Of a stretch of 64,000 nucleotides of DNA, positions 33,198-41,989 are shown in pieces (the stretch's first letter is position 1; every line of letters starts with the position of its first letter). The DNA is taken from the NCBI RefSeq assembly GCF_005938645.2, contig NZ_CP042171.1, forward strand, positions 1,116,001 to 1,180,000, written 5' to 3'. Below the pieces are notes generated by a model. It had not been told where the DNA came from and did no database searches. It saw nothing but the letters and a program-made list of their open reading frames with translations. This stretch comes from Pedobacter sp. KBS0701 (GTDB lineage Bacteria; Bacteroidota; Bacteroidia; Sphingobacteriales; Sphingobacteriaceae). A program made the translations under genes and the position numbers.

Positions 33198-33732
33198 TAA
33201 TTCTTATCCATTTACAAAGCTTTTTTCAAAGGATCTTGGTGGTAAAAATCATTTAAAAAGTAAAACTACTTACGTATTCAAGATTGATAATGGCGAGAGC
33301 TACTTAATTGATGTTGAAGAATATGGGCATAATATTTACATTATTAAATTCTGCCCAAAAAAACTAAAGCGACATCCCAAGAGGTTTAATATACTTACCA
33401 ACGAAAACAAAATGCCTCAAATCGTTGCAACTTGTGTTCAGGTTATGTTACAAACCCTCAAAAAAAATCCACTCGCCAATTTTGGTTTTTTAGGATCAAA
33501 TACTATTGATTTTTCCAAACAATATGTTGAGTCTAAATGCGAAACAAAAAGATATCGAATATATAGGTATGTTATGATGAATTATTTAAATGAAGAAACT
33601 TTTTCACATCACATGGATAGGAAAAATAGCACTTATTTAGCCATAAATAATAAGAATGAAAATAAGGACGAGATTTTGGTTAAAGCAAATAAAATGTTTG
33701 AGTCATTATTCCCTATGCTAACCGATATTTAA
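33190..33732 (+). CDS. hypothetical protein (about 180 aa), start uncertain
   Basis: Unknown family. The only start upstream in frame is a TTG at 33190; the frame is open back to 33169. The protein is basic and soluble (TTYVFKIDNGESYLIDVEEY, KKLKRHPKRFNILTNENKMP) with a C-terminal helical part. It is very AT-rich and codon use differs from the core genes, which suggests transfer. See the 57-aa frame just before it for the possible frameshift. Confidence 0.5.
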   Translation: MFDNSYPFTKLFSKDLGGKNHLKSKTTYVFKIDNGESYLIDVEEYGHNIYIIKFCPKKLKRHPKRFNILTNENKMPQIVATCVQVMLQTLKKNPLANFGFLGSNTIDFSKQYVESKCETKRYRIYRYVMMNYLNEETFSHHMDRKNSTYLAINNKNENKDEILVKANKMFESLFPMLTDI

Positions 33733-33858
33733 CATAAAAACCAAGTGGCTTAAAACTTATAGCTTTTTGCTATTCGATATCATTTATTCAACGAGCTATA
33801 GATTTTTATATTTCGCCAAATCAACAGACACCAGTGACGGCATCAAAAGGTTTATCTG

Positions 33859-34737
33859 CTATTTTCTAAAATAATTTTCCAGATATTGGCTTACAGAAGT
33901 TGGTTCCCGCTTCAAAAAACGGGCTAAAGTATCATCTTCCTGATCCATTGCCTGCTGTTTCAATGCAGTACCCCACATGGTTAACATATTAATGTACATT
34001 TCCGGGACATTTGCCTTTTGCAGAATCGCATTAAATTCGCTGATGCCAGGAGATTTATATTCAATTTCTTTGCCTAGTATTTCAGATATATGCTGTGCAA
34101 TGAATTCGAAACCTACAGCTTCGGAATTAGTCAACGTATAGGTTTTATTTTTATGGCCTTCGGTAATTAAAACATGAGCAGCAGCTTCTGCCAGTTCTTC
34201 ACGAAGCACCCAACTCGCTTTTCCTTCGCCTGCAGGAAACAAAATGCTTTTAGTTTCCGCAACCTTATCACCTGAAAAAGCCATTATCATTTCTGCATAG
34301 ATCCCATTTTGAAGTATCGTATAATCCAGTCCGCTTTCGGCCAGGTGTTTTTCAGTCTCGAGGTGGGATTTTTGAAAATCAGCAATCGCTGAGTCCTCAA
34401 ATCCTGGTTTTCTCACAAAAGAAGTATACACAATATGGTTAACGCCTGCTTCTTTAGCCGCATTTATAGCGTTTTTGTGATGCTGTGTCCGGTTTTCAAT
34501 CGCTTCTCTATTGTTGCTTGATACCAGCAATAATTTATCTACACCCGTAAAAGCCTTTACCATCGAAAATTGGTCGGTATAATCACCTTCCCTAATGGCT
34601 ATTCCTTTTTCCAGGTCCTTTGCTTTGTTGCTGTCTCTTACCAAAACCGCAATTGCTGAAGGTTCAACTCCATTCTTTAACAAATGTTCAACTGCTTTAG
34701 AACCAAATTGGCCTGTTGCTCCTGTAACTAAAATCAT
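33859..34737 (-). CDS. NmrA/QorB-like NAD(P)H-binding oxidoreductase (292 aa)
   Basis: Atypical short-chain dehydrogenase with the N-terminal Rossmann motif TGATGQFGSKAVEHL and the NmrA/QorB signature (VRDSNKAKDL, GDYTDQFSM, KLLLVSSNN, YTSFVRKPG, LQNGIYAEM). Members are NAD(P)H:quinone oxidoreductases (QorB/YtfG type) or redox sensors. It is the second gene of a minus-strand pair behind a DoxX-like gene, with an HxlR regulator facing them, an arrangement typical for quinone or electrophile response. Confidence 0.88.
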   Translation of the reverse strand: MILVTGATGQFGSKAVEHLLKNGVEPSAIAVLVRDSNKAKDLEKGIAIREGDYTDQFSMVKAFTGVDKLLLVSSNNREAIENRTQHHKNAINAAKEAGVNHIVYTSFVRKPGFEDSAIADFQKSHLETEKHLAESGLDYTILQNGIYAEMIMAFSGDKVAETKSILFPAGEGKASWVLREELAEAAAHVLITEGHKNKTYTLTNSEAVGFEFIAQHISEILGKEIEYKSPGISEFNAILQKANVPEMYINMLTMWGTALKQQAMDQEDDTLARFLKREPTSVSQYLENYFRK

Positions 34738-34758
34738 AACTTATTTTTTAAATTGTTA

Positions 34759-35127
34759 TTAATCTCTGTTTGTTTTTGGAAGTTTTGCACCACACACATA
34801 CGACACAATCAGGATCGCCAGGAAAACCAATCCTGTTATCACTTTACCAACAGGATCGCCTACTGCCGCATGTGATAGGGAAGCTGAGGCAAACATAATA
34901 GCGAAACCGATGTATGCGGCTTCCCTCAACAAGCGGACAGGCAACCAGATTAAAACTGCACCTATAATTTTTGCAATTCCCAATTCAATCCTGAAATAAT
35001 CGGGGAAACCTAAATGTGCCATGGAAATTTTAACTTCGGGCTTTGTAAGCGTTTCAAAAGCAATAAATAGCATCATTGCTGAAATAATTGCAGTTGTAGC
35101 GTAATAGGTAATTTTTAATTTGTTCAT
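34759..35127 (-). CDS. DoxX-like membrane protein (122 aa)
   Basis: Four hydrophobic helices (YATTAIISAMMLFIAFE, IIGAVLIWLPVRLL, AAYIGFAIMFASASL, VITGLVFLAILIVSYVCG) and the LGFPDYFRIELGIAKIIGAVL motif of the DoxX-like (DoxX_2) family. The biochemical role is unsettled; family members sit in the inner membrane next to redox genes. It lies 21 bp before the NmrA-like gene and is divergent from the HxlR gene. Confidence 0.85.
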   Translation of the reverse strand: MNKLKITYYATTAIISAMMLFIAFETLTKPEVKISMAHLGFPDYFRIELGIAKIIGAVLIWLPVRLLREAAYIGFAIMFASASLSHAAVGDPVGKVITGLVFLAILIVSYVCGAKLPKTNRD

Positions 35128-35147
35128 TTCTCTATTATTTTATGCTA

Positions 35148-35216
35148 CAAAGCTATGTACATTTGCTAACCAAAGTATAGTAGTATACCAAAGGTGAGTA
35201 GTAACCTTTAGGTTAG
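35148..35216. promoter_or_regulatory. divergent promoters and putative HxlR operator
   Basis: On the minus strand TAGCTTTG (35155-35148) lies 20 bp before the doxX-like ATG; on the plus strand TACATTTG (35158-35165) lies 70 bp before the HxlR ATG. The two -7 boxes are back to back. Next to them an inverted repeat, ctaaccaaag (35166-35175) and ctttaggttag (35206-35216), with an inner aaaggt/accttt pair, is a likely HxlR binding site. Confidence 0.55.
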
Positions 35217-35234
35217 TTAAATCAAATAGAAACT

Positions 35235-35597
35235 ATGGCAACGAGTAAATTAGAATACACACCAGTACAATGTACAAACCGTATATCGGCAACTGAGGAT
35301 GCCCTTTATGTTCTTGGCGGTAGGTGGACCATCAGGGTGATGATCGGGGTTTTAGGTGGCAATACCAGATTTAATGAACTGCAACGAACGGTAAAAGGAA
35401 TTTCTGCGAAAATGCTGTCGGTAGAATTAAAAAAATTAGAAATAAATCAACTGGTGGAAAGGAAAGTGCTGGCCGATCAGTTTCCGGTTATAGTGGAGTA
35501 CCTGCCCACTGAATATAGTGAATCTTTAAAGGATATCATCACGGCCCTGGCGCAATGGGGTACAAACCATAAAAAGAGAATTACAACTGATAATTAG
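35235..35597 (+). CDS. HxlR-family transcriptional regulator (120 aa)
   Basis: Winged-helix regulator with the HxlR pattern: CTNRISATEDALYVLGGRWT (conserved cysteine near the N-terminus, W of the first helix), RFNELQRTVKGISAKMLSVE recognition helix and LTEYG-like wing (VEYLPTEYSESL). HxlR proteins often sense electrophiles or quinones through that cysteine (YodB, HypR). It is divergent from the DoxX and NmrA genes, which it probably controls through the inverted repeat between them. Confidence 0.92.
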   Translation: MATSKLEYTPVQCTNRISATEDALYVLGGRWTIRVMIGVLGGNTRFNELQRTVKGISAKMLSVELKKLEINQLVERKVLADQFPVIVEYLPTEYSESLKDIITALAQWGTNHKKRITTDN

Positions 35598-35855
35598 GAG
35601 AAATATAACCGTTTTATCGAAAAGGATGGATTGTTTTTGCGTTAATTATCAGATTTCAAGGGGAAATATGTACTTATAGACTTTGTAATTTGGCTTAATT
35701 TTCAGTTTGGTAAAGTGGGAATAGCAGATTAGTTTGAACACCCGTTACAGCTTTAAATCCAAAACGTCATTTTGACTTACCATAATTCGTTTTAGACTAA
35801 TTTCAGTGTTTATGCAATGCCCACTTTTGTATAGTTCAATCTAAAACAAAGAATT

Positions 35856-36662
35856 ATGCAAAAGACAATTTTCATTACCGGAACCTCATCCGGGCTGGGC
35901 AAATCAACAGCCAAATTATTTCATGCAAATGGCTGGCATGTAATCGCAACAATGCGCGATCCCGAAAAAGAAAATGAATTGAAGGAACTTCCAAATGTAA
36001 CCATAGTTCAATTGGATGTTACTGATTCGGAAAAAATAAAGAATGCGATATCAGAGGTTTTGAAGTCCCATTCTGTTGATGTAGTATTAAACAACGCAGG
36101 TTATGGGTTAATTGGTCCGCTGGAAGCCTTTACAGATGAGCAAATCCAGACTCAGGTACAGACGAATTTATTTGGCGTGATCAATGTTACAAGAGCATTC
36201 ATCTCATATTTTAGAGAAAGAAAGAGTGGAACGTTCATCAATATTACCAGTACATTTGGCCTGCTGGGATATCCAACCTGCTCCATTTATAATGCTACCA
36301 AATTCGCTGTTGATGGTTTTTCAGAAGGTCTGGCTTATGAATTGGCACAATTTGGAATTTCGGTGAAAGTAGTGGCCCCAGGCGGAATGCAGACTAACTT
36401 TGCAGGAAGATCTCTACAGGCTGGAATGCACGAAGCTTACAGTCAACTGGTGACTAAGGTTAGTGAGGGCTATAGCGAAGAGCAGATTGCCAGTTACACA
36501 AAAGCAGAAGACGTAGCCAAAATCATTTATGATGCAGCTACAGACAATAAAGAACAGCTGAGGTATATTGCCGGCAATGATGCTAAAGGTTTATATCAAG
36601 AGCGCCTTGAATTAACTCCGGAAGGACAATTCGAAAAACTCCGTTCCCAGTTCGTATTTTAA
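35856..36662 (+). CDS. short-chain dehydrogenase (SDR) oxidoreductase (268 aa)
   Basis: Classical SDR with NAD(P) motif TGTSSGLGKSTAKLF, NNAG (YGLIG), and the catalytic Ser (NITSTFGLLGYPT), Tyr-x-x-x-Lys (YNATK). Substrate unknown. An AraC-type regulator gene follows after 67 bp, a pair often seen in Bacteroidota, with the regulator presumably inducing the SDR. A TTTTG-type box (cacttttg at 35822-35829) 27 bp upstream is a weak promoter candidate. The 258 bp between HxlR and this gene hold only AT-rich sequence and a gcagattagtttgaacac word that recurs near 11301 and 38410. Confidence 0.9.
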   Translation: MQKTIFITGTSSGLGKSTAKLFHANGWHVIATMRDPEKENELKELPNVTIVQLDVTDSEKIKNAISEVLKSHSVDVVLNNAGYGLIGPLEAFTDEQIQTQVQTNLFGVINVTRAFISYFRERKSGTFINITSTFGLLGYPTCSIYNATKFAVDGFSEGLAYELAQFGISVKVVAPGGMQTNFAGRSLQAGMHEAYSQLVTKVSEGYSEEQIASYTKAEDVAKIIYDAATDNKEQLRYIAGNDAKGLYQERLELTPEGQFEKLRSQFVF

Positions 36663-36729
36663 TAGATATAGCCATTCTATAATGGATTGACATGGGAGTG
36701 GCTGCTGATGAATTAACTAAATTTGTACA

Positions 36730-37641
36730 ATGAGAAAACATCCGGTCCTATTCGATTCGCTTTCCCAGTTGCATAAGGCGATGGGGCAGGCGGCTCCGTC
36801 CCATCCGCTGATCAGCGTTATGAATTATGGAGATGCAAAGTTTGATCCAATGGATTTTGAGCATGGCATCATCCTGAATTTTTACAAGATATCTTTCAAG
36901 ACGAGTTTTTCAGGGAAACTGAAATATGGTCAGGGATACTACGATTTTGAAGAAGGCGGAATGTCATTCATCGCCCCCGGACAGCTTTTGAAAATGCAGG
37001 ATGAGGAAGCGGACTACAGCGGGATGACGCTCCATATCCACCCGGATTTCTTAAGATCCTATCCGCTAAATTCTGGGATTAAACAATATGGTTTTTTTAG
37101 TTATTCTGCCGCAGAGGCACTATATCTTTCGGAAAAAGAAAAAGCAACCATCCTGAGCATTTACAGGTTTATACAGGATGAGCTGAATGAGCGTATTGAT
37201 AAATTTAGCCAGGATGTGATCATTTCGCAAATCGAGTTGCTGCTCAATTATGCCAATCGATTTTATGACCGGCAGTTTCTCACCAGGAAGACTGTGAGCA
37301 ACGACCTTCTTGCCGGATTGGAACGGCAATTGGATGACTATTTTAGAGGAGAACGTTCTTTAATTAAAGGGCTTCCTGATGTGAACACTTTGGCTGAAAA
37401 TCTAAATGTAACGCCAAGATATTTGAGCGATCTGTTGCGAAATCTTGTCGGATTAAATACCCGGCAATTCATACACGAAAAGGTGGTAGAAAAAGCAAAG
37501 GAATATCTTGCAAAAAATGAACTTAGCATTGCCGAGATCGCATATCATTTAGGCTTTGAGCACCCGCAGTCGTTCAATAAATTATTTAAAAATAAGACCT
37601 CCTTTTCTCCGTCAGATTATAAAAAGAGTTTGCTGAATTAG
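36730..37641 (+). CDS. AraC-family transcriptional regulator (303 aa)
   Basis: The N-terminal 190 residues form a cupin-like sensor (YGQGYYDFEEGGMSFIAPGQ); the C-terminal 100 hold two helix-turn-helices (LAENLNVTPRYLSDLLRN and IAEIAYHLGFEHPQSFNKLF followed by FSPSDYKKS), the AraC hallmark. It probably responds to a small molecule and controls the SDR gene before it, and perhaps the NTF2-like and MazG-like genes after it. Confidence 0.92.
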   Translation: MRKHPVLFDSLSQLHKAMGQAAPSHPLISVMNYGDAKFDPMDFEHGIILNFYKISFKTSFSGKLKYGQGYYDFEEGGMSFIAPGQLLKMQDEEADYSGMTLHIHPDFLRSYPLNSGIKQYGFFSYSAAEALYLSEKEKATILSIYRFIQDELNERIDKFSQDVIISQIELLLNYANRFYDRQFLTRKTVSNDLLAGLERQLDDYFRGERSLIKGLPDVNTLAENLNVTPRYLSDLLRNLVGLNTRQFIHEKVVEKAKEYLAKNELSIAEIAYHLGFEHPQSFNKLFKNKTSFSPSDYKKSLLN

Positions 37642-37685
37642 ATTGAAAGAGTAAACAACCATAGTGATATGGTAAAAAAGAAAAA

Positions 37686-38024
37686 ATGGACATACAAACT
37701 TTTATCACGGAATGGATTGCAGCCAGCAATACATTCGACACAGAAAAATATTTAAGTTTTTATTTACCTGCTGCTATTTTAGACGATCCATCGGTAGGTA
37801 GAAAGTTTAAAGGGCATAAAGGAATTCAGCAATATTTTGATGACTACTTTATAGGGTACAATACCCATACAGATCAGGTAGCGCTCAAGATAACAGATCA
37901 ACAAAATGCATATTTGGAAGTTCAATTTTCTGGTGATTTTCCGGAAGGTAAAATTGGAGGAACATTTGAATTCAAATTTGAAAATGGTAAAATCTCTTTT
38001 GTTAAAGCCAATTTAATCCACTAA
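37686..38024 (+). CDS. NTF2-like / SnoaL-like protein (112 aa)
   Basis: Small alpha+beta barrel of the NTF2/SnoaL group: an N-terminal helix (FITEWIAASNTFDTEKYLSF), DDPSVGRKFKGHKGIQQYFD and a beta C-terminus. These proteins bind small hydrophobic molecules, sometimes as isomerases, cyclases or hydrolases; the substrate is unknown. It stands 44 bp after the AraC gene. A second member at 39549 also sits next to an SDR and an AraC gene, suggesting related modules. Confidence 0.8.
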   Translation: MDIQTFITEWIAASNTFDTEKYLSFYLPAAILDDPSVGRKFKGHKGIQQYFDDYFIGYNTHTDQVALKITDQQNAYLEVQFSGDFPEGKIGGTFEFKFENGKISFVKANLIH

Positions 38025-38031
38025 ACAATAT

Positions 38032-38358
38032 ATGTCAATGAGTAAAGAAAATTTTGACGAGATTATCCACAGATCGCTGGAAATAAGAAAAAAGTACCAT
38101 GAGCTAGAGCTGCTGCATCACGGAAGTGAGTGGACAGTGGAAGAAGATGCTTTGGCTTACCTTACTGATGCCGGACTGGTTGGACGCAACATTATGTCGC
38201 AACAGCAGCGCTGGCCTAAAGCCGGTTCTGAGACAGAACTGGAACATAAACTTGCTGAAAATATCTGGTGGTTAATTGTGTTGGCCGAAGGGTCTGGAAT
38301 TGACATAAAAGAGGCGGTTGATAAATTTTTGACCAAAATGGATGTTGCGTTAAAGTAG
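38032..38358 (+). CDS. small helical protein, possibly MazG-like (108 aa)
   Basis: All-helical protein 7 bp after the NTF2-like gene, so co-transcribed. The C-terminal part (ELEHKLAENIWWLIVLAEGS, then GIDIKEAVDKFLTKM) recalls MazG-like pyrophosphohydrolases (E-x-x-D-x-x-Y-x-L-x-x-L-A-x-x-x-G-I-D), but the first metal-binding E-x-x-E helix is not clear and the Asp of the second motif is an Asn. Either a diverged member or an unrelated helical protein. ATGs at 38032 and 38038 are both possible starts. Confidence 0.6.
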   Translation: MSMSKENFDEIIHRSLEIRKKYHELELLHHGSEWTVEEDALAYLTDAGLVGRNIMSQQQRWPKAGSETELEHKLAENIWWLIVLAEGSGIDIKEAVDKFLTKMDVALK

Positions 38359-38527
38359 AAACCGTGAGAAAATGAGGATAGCATAATCTAAGGGCTTTTG
38401 CAATTAAGGGAGGATTAGCAGATTGTTTGAACGCTTTTGACCAGAAGATATATTGCGGAGACTATAGTATTTCGCTCGATACAGATTAATATACTCAATA
38501 GTAGTGTTAAACCTTTATTTAAATATC

Positions 38528-39398
38528 TAAGAGCCTGTTTAAAATTAAATAAAATTTAATTCGTATGTCAGTCTGAGCGTAGTCGATGACTATTTCAACG
38601 CATTAATAAAACAATCGACTACGCTACAATTGACAGAATCCATTAGCACGGCCGTCATTCCCGCGCAGGCCTATAGTGTAGACACAATTAATTATAACAT
38701 CTTCTATCGCTCTATGCCGCGGGGCATGGTAGTTTTTCGCAGACGATGTTGTTTTCTTTTGTGCTCAAGAATGCTATGCATTTTGGAGCGCCAAAGTACC
38801 CAAAGCGCTTTGTCAATCCAGCAATGAGCCTTTTGCACAATCCCAAGCGCATCAAAAAAACAGCGGCACTTCGTTTAATCAGGTGTTGTGTGTGTTTTCT
38901 TTGGTCTGATTGAGCCCTGCGGGGTTTGTGTTCAATATTTTTTTTAAAATTAAATCATCGGTTATGAACACAAAACCACTGCGTTTCAGGTTTGTTATTG
39001 CTATTTTTACTGTAGTGCACCTGTTTTTTTGATTTCCCCGGCTCTTGGGATTGACAGCGTCCTTAGTTAAATCCGTGCTTTATTAAAGTTGGTTAGCAAA
39101 ACGCCTAAACTAACTCAAAAAAGATGTGTCCACACGATAGGCGCAGGCGGGAACCACGCAGTGCTCAGCGAAGCTAATCTTAAACCACTTGCATTACTAT
39201 TATTCATGAGTTTACCTCGTTTCAAAGGCATTCATGATCACTCCGTGGTTCCCAATCAGGTTGGGAATGACGATTCCTCGCAGCCTATAATTCACTAAAA
39301 ATCTGTCATTTATATTGATTTTATACAATAAATTATCCCTCAGTGTGACAGCAAAAGGCTATTTATATTTGTTATAGAAATTTAAACAGGCTCTAAAT
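38528..39398. repeat. 0.87-kb non-coding island bounded by inverted repeats
   Basis: The left end taagagcctgtttaaaatt and the right end aaatttaaacaggctctaaa form an imperfect inverted repeat of about 18 bp, and the similarity continues inward (gtcagtctgag against, on the other strand, gtcacactgag). The inside holds no credible gene: it contains dispersed repeat copy 2 and unrelated short words. This looks like a MITE or other mobile island; no clear target-site duplication is visible. Confidence 0.6.
38690..39145. repeat. dispersed intergenic repeat, copy 2 (reverse orientation)
   Basis: Reverse complement of copy 1 at 7685-8045. It has about 50 extra bp (around 38880-38930, with gtgttgtgtgtgttttc) and another extra segment with gaatgctatgcattttgg, but lacks the 15-bp palindrome of copy 1. 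The open frames on both strands differ from those of copy 1. Confidence 0.85.
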
Positions 39399-39486
39399 CA
39401 GCCAAAAGCCTGCCTCTTTCATATTTTGTTAAAAATAATTTGGATAGTTAATCATTACAACATTACCCGATAATAGCATAGGGAAA

Positions 39487-39518
39487 CAAAACCGCCCTAT
39501 CTAAGATAGGCGGTTTTC
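39487..39518 (-). terminator. terminator of the minus-strand NTF2/SDR pair
   Basis: aaaaccgccctat pairs with ataggcggtttt around ctaag; located 31 bp after the stop at 39549, with T-rich sequence on the minus strand after it. Confidence 0.75.
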
Positions 39519-39548
39519 TGATGTTCGGTGTCACCGTGCTATATAATA

Positions 39549-39872
39549 TTATTCGGTCACATTTAGGGAATCGATAAGGTTGTCCTTAAAGCCAAAATTG
39601 AAATTCAACTTTACCGGACTTCCCGGAAAGGTGCCCGAAACATTTGCTGTCAGTACACCGCTTGAGCCAGTCTGCTCATAGTTGAGTGGTTCCAGCTCAG
39701 ATTTGTACGCATCCATTGCATGCCGGATCCATTGGTGAATTTCTTGTTTGCCATTATGGGTTTTCCCTTCGTCATGAACGGTGGCAGATTCGGTGAAACA
39801 ATCCGCGAAAGCCTTGCTATCGTAATTGTGCTGCGTTTCTATGAAACGCGATACTACTTGTGGTAATTCCAT
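39549..39872 (-). CDS. NTF2-like / SnoaL-like protein (107 aa)
   Basis: Same fold class as the protein at 37686: FIETQHNYDSKAFADCFTES, VHDEGKTHNGKQEIHQWIRH, then a beta C-terminus with NFGFKDNLIDSLNVTE. The substrate is unknown. It follows an SDR gene by 18 bp on the minus strand, with an AraC regulator divergent to both, so a small detoxification or conversion module is likely (inference). Confidence 0.82.
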   Translation of the reverse strand: MELPQVVSRFIETQHNYDSKAFADCFTESATVHDEGKTHNGKQEIHQWIRHAMDAYKSELEPLNYEQTGSSGVLTANVSGTFPGSPVKLNFNFGFKDNLIDSLNVTE

Positions 39873-39890
39873 GATGATATGTTTAAGTGG

Positions 39891-40685
39891 TTAAATAGTT
39901 GGTACCGTTCCGCCATCGATGACGAAGTTTGTGCCTGTTAGGTAACTGGCTCTTGGCGAGACCAGAAAGCCGACCAATTCGGCCACTTCCTCTGGTTGGG
40001 CCGGCCTGCCGAAAGGTATCCCTCCCAATGCATCCATAACACTTTGCTGAGCCTGCTCTATAGTGCTATTGGAATTTCTGGCAATCTCACCCAACCAGGC
40101 TTCCGATGCTGTAGTATTTATCCATCCCGGCGAAACGGTTAGCACACGTACACCTTTTGGCGTAACCTCATTTGATAAACTTTTACTGTAATTGATCAGT
40201 GCTGCTTTTGAAGCTGCATAGGGCAATGTAGAATCGTATAAGGGCAATTTGCCCTGGATGGAAGCGATGTGAATGATAACACCATCTTTACGATCGATCA
40301 TCTGTGGTAAAAATCCCTTGTCAAGTCTGACTGGCGCAAGTAGATTAGCTTGCAGGGTCGATATCCAATCTTCATTACTCAATGCTGAAAACCCACCGGC
40401 TGGTGTTGTTGAACTGCCAAGGTTGTTTACCAGGATATCCAGCCTGCCATAGGTTGACAGTACCTCGCTGATTATTTTTTGCGCATCTTCTGGTCTGCTC
40501 AGGTCAGCAGAAACAAAATTAAGTTCCGGATCTGGTTGTTCGGCTTTGTTCCTCGCCGTAATGATCACTGTGGCGCCAGCGGCCTTTAAACGTTCTGCAA
40601 TTGCTTTGCCGGCACCTTTGGTTCCACCTGTTACAAGGGCGATCTTTCCGGAAAGTTCATTGCTGTAATTGATTTGCTGTGTCAT
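39891..40685 (-). CDS. short-chain dehydrogenase (SDR) oxidoreductase (264 aa)
   Basis: Classical SDR: TGGTKGAGKAIAERL cofactor motif, NNLGSS (normally NNAG), IIHIASIQGKLPLYDSTLPY, catalytic YAASK and C-terminal SYLTGTNFVIDGGTVPTI. The ending is typical of the 3-oxoacyl-ACP-reductase-like group (ID-G-G). Substrate unknown. It leads a minus-strand pair with the NTF2-like gene and is divergent from an AraC regulator 165 bp away, which probably controls it. Confidence 0.9.
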   Translation of the reverse strand: MTQQINYSNELSGKIALVTGGTKGAGKAIAERLKAAGATVIITARNKAEQPDPELNFVSADLSRPEDAQKIISEVLSTYGRLDILVNNLGSSTTPAGGFSALSNEDWISTLQANLLAPVRLDKGFLPQMIDRKDGVIIHIASIQGKLPLYDSTLPYAASKAALINYSKSLSNEVTPKGVRVLTVSPGWINTTASEAWLGEIARNSNSTIEQAQQSVMDALGGIPFGRPAQPEEVAELVGFLVSPRASYLTGTNFVIDGGTVPTI

Positions 40686-40850
40686 AATTTTAATTGTTAT
40701 TTTTGACTAAATGGCTTTTGTTTTTGTTTACAATACAAATCTAGGGACTGTGAATGCTTAGAAACATGGCCAGATGCGGCCGAAATATGTTCAGATTTCC
40801 TTGCCATATTGATGTAGTATTTTAGATGATATGATTAATATTGTTATCTT

Positions 40851-41807
40851 ATGTCAACCTGCAACAAACAGGAAAAACGCCTGGGTTATAGTTTTATCGG
40901 TATAATGAAAAATAAGAAAAAACGTATTGAGGAACTGACGCTTGATTTTCTAAAGTCCCGGCTGGATATCAATACCAAATTTAAGGGCCTGTACGTTTTT
41001 GATACCGATTCGCAGGAAATGGATACATCCTTTATGTCGCCATATCGTGCCGATCATAATTCGATTCACCTGATCACTGATGGAGAGGTGAATGTAAAGA
41101 TCAATCTGCTGGAATACACGCTGAGAAAAAATGATCTTGTATTGTTTACGACCAATACTATCCGTCACTTTGGTAAGGTTACCCCAGATTGTAAAGCGAC
41201 CAATCTACTATTCTCAAATGACTACTTATTAAACTCAGCCATCCCATCGAAGACCGCAGAGGCTTATGATTACCTGACTGGTATCATTAGCCCGGTGTCC
41301 AGGCTCAGCGAAGATCAGGTCGACTTGTTCAAGGCTCAACTCTCCGTACTGGCGCTAAAGATGAAGGACACTCGAGCGAACAGGTTTTATGCGGAGGATA
41401 TCTTGCGGCACCTTTTTTCAGCGCTTATTTTCGAGGTTGGTGCATTGTATCAATCAGAAGTCCAGCCATACGTAGTACCTGGCAGCCGGAAGGAATATGT
41501 GGTTCATCAATTCCTTAAACTTGTTATGAAGAAATTTAAAGTGGAAAGAAGTGTACAGGCTTATGCTGACATGCTAAATATCACCCCAAAATACCTGACC
41601 ACTGCTACACGAGGGCTTACAGGTAAAACCGCGGGAGAACTAATTGATGAAATGCTCATTGTCGAGGCAAAGGTATTATTAAATGAATCCGGGTTGCCGA
41701 TCGCACATATCGCTGAATCATTGAACTTCAGTGACCAGTTCGTATTCAGTAAATTTTTTAAGAAACATTGTGGCCAAAATCCAAGCAGCTATCGTCGTAC
41801 TGCCTGA
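40851..41807 (+). CDS. AraC-family transcriptional regulator (318 aa)
   Basis: N-terminal cupin-type sensor (SIHLITDGEVNVKINLLEY, LRKNDLVLFTTNTIRHFG) and C-terminal AraC double helix-turn-helix (YADMLNITPKYLTTATRGLT; IAHIAESLNFSDQFVFSKFF, then CGQNPSSYRR). The start is uncertain: the ATG at 40905 (MKNKKKRIEELTLD) would give 300 residues and fits the family better than the one at 40851, whose first 18 residues have no clear match. It is divergent from the SDR gene at 40685 and is followed by a terminator at 41964. Confidence 0.9.
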   Translation: MSTCNKQEKRLGYSFIGIMKNKKKRIEELTLDFLKSRLDINTKFKGLYVFDTDSQEMDTSFMSPYRADHNSIHLITDGEVNVKINLLEYTLRKNDLVLFTTNTIRHFGKVTPDCKATNLLFSNDYLLNSAIPSKTAEAYDYLTGIISPVSRLSEDQVDLFKAQLSVLALKMKDTRANRFYAEDILRHLFSALIFEVGALYQSEVQPYVVPGSRKEYVVHQFLKLVMKKFKVERSVQAYADMLNITPKYLTTATRGLTGKTAGELIDEMLIVEAKVLLNESGLPIAHIAESLNFSDQFVFSKFFKKHCGQNPSSYRRTA

Positions 41808-41963
41808 GCACAATCAATAGATCAGATGGGCGATGGGCACAAAAATTTATTGGCGGGGTTCAAGAATTATCTTTAACTACAGCCCTGCCTGGGATGGTGT
41901 ACGGTAAAATCATCAAAGAACTTACTCTTGCACTTGTATATAGGGTTTTTTGGGTACGATTTT

Positions 41964-41989
41964 AACTCATTCTTAAATGAGTTTTTTTT
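41964..41989 (+). terminator. rho-independent terminator after the AraC gene
   Basis: aactcatt-ctta-aatgagtt followed by seven T. Confidence 0.8.

Noticed and set aside
38630-39298. Short plus-strand frames in the repeat island
   Set aside because: They lie in repeats, have no recognisable domains and are interrupted in the other repeat copy.
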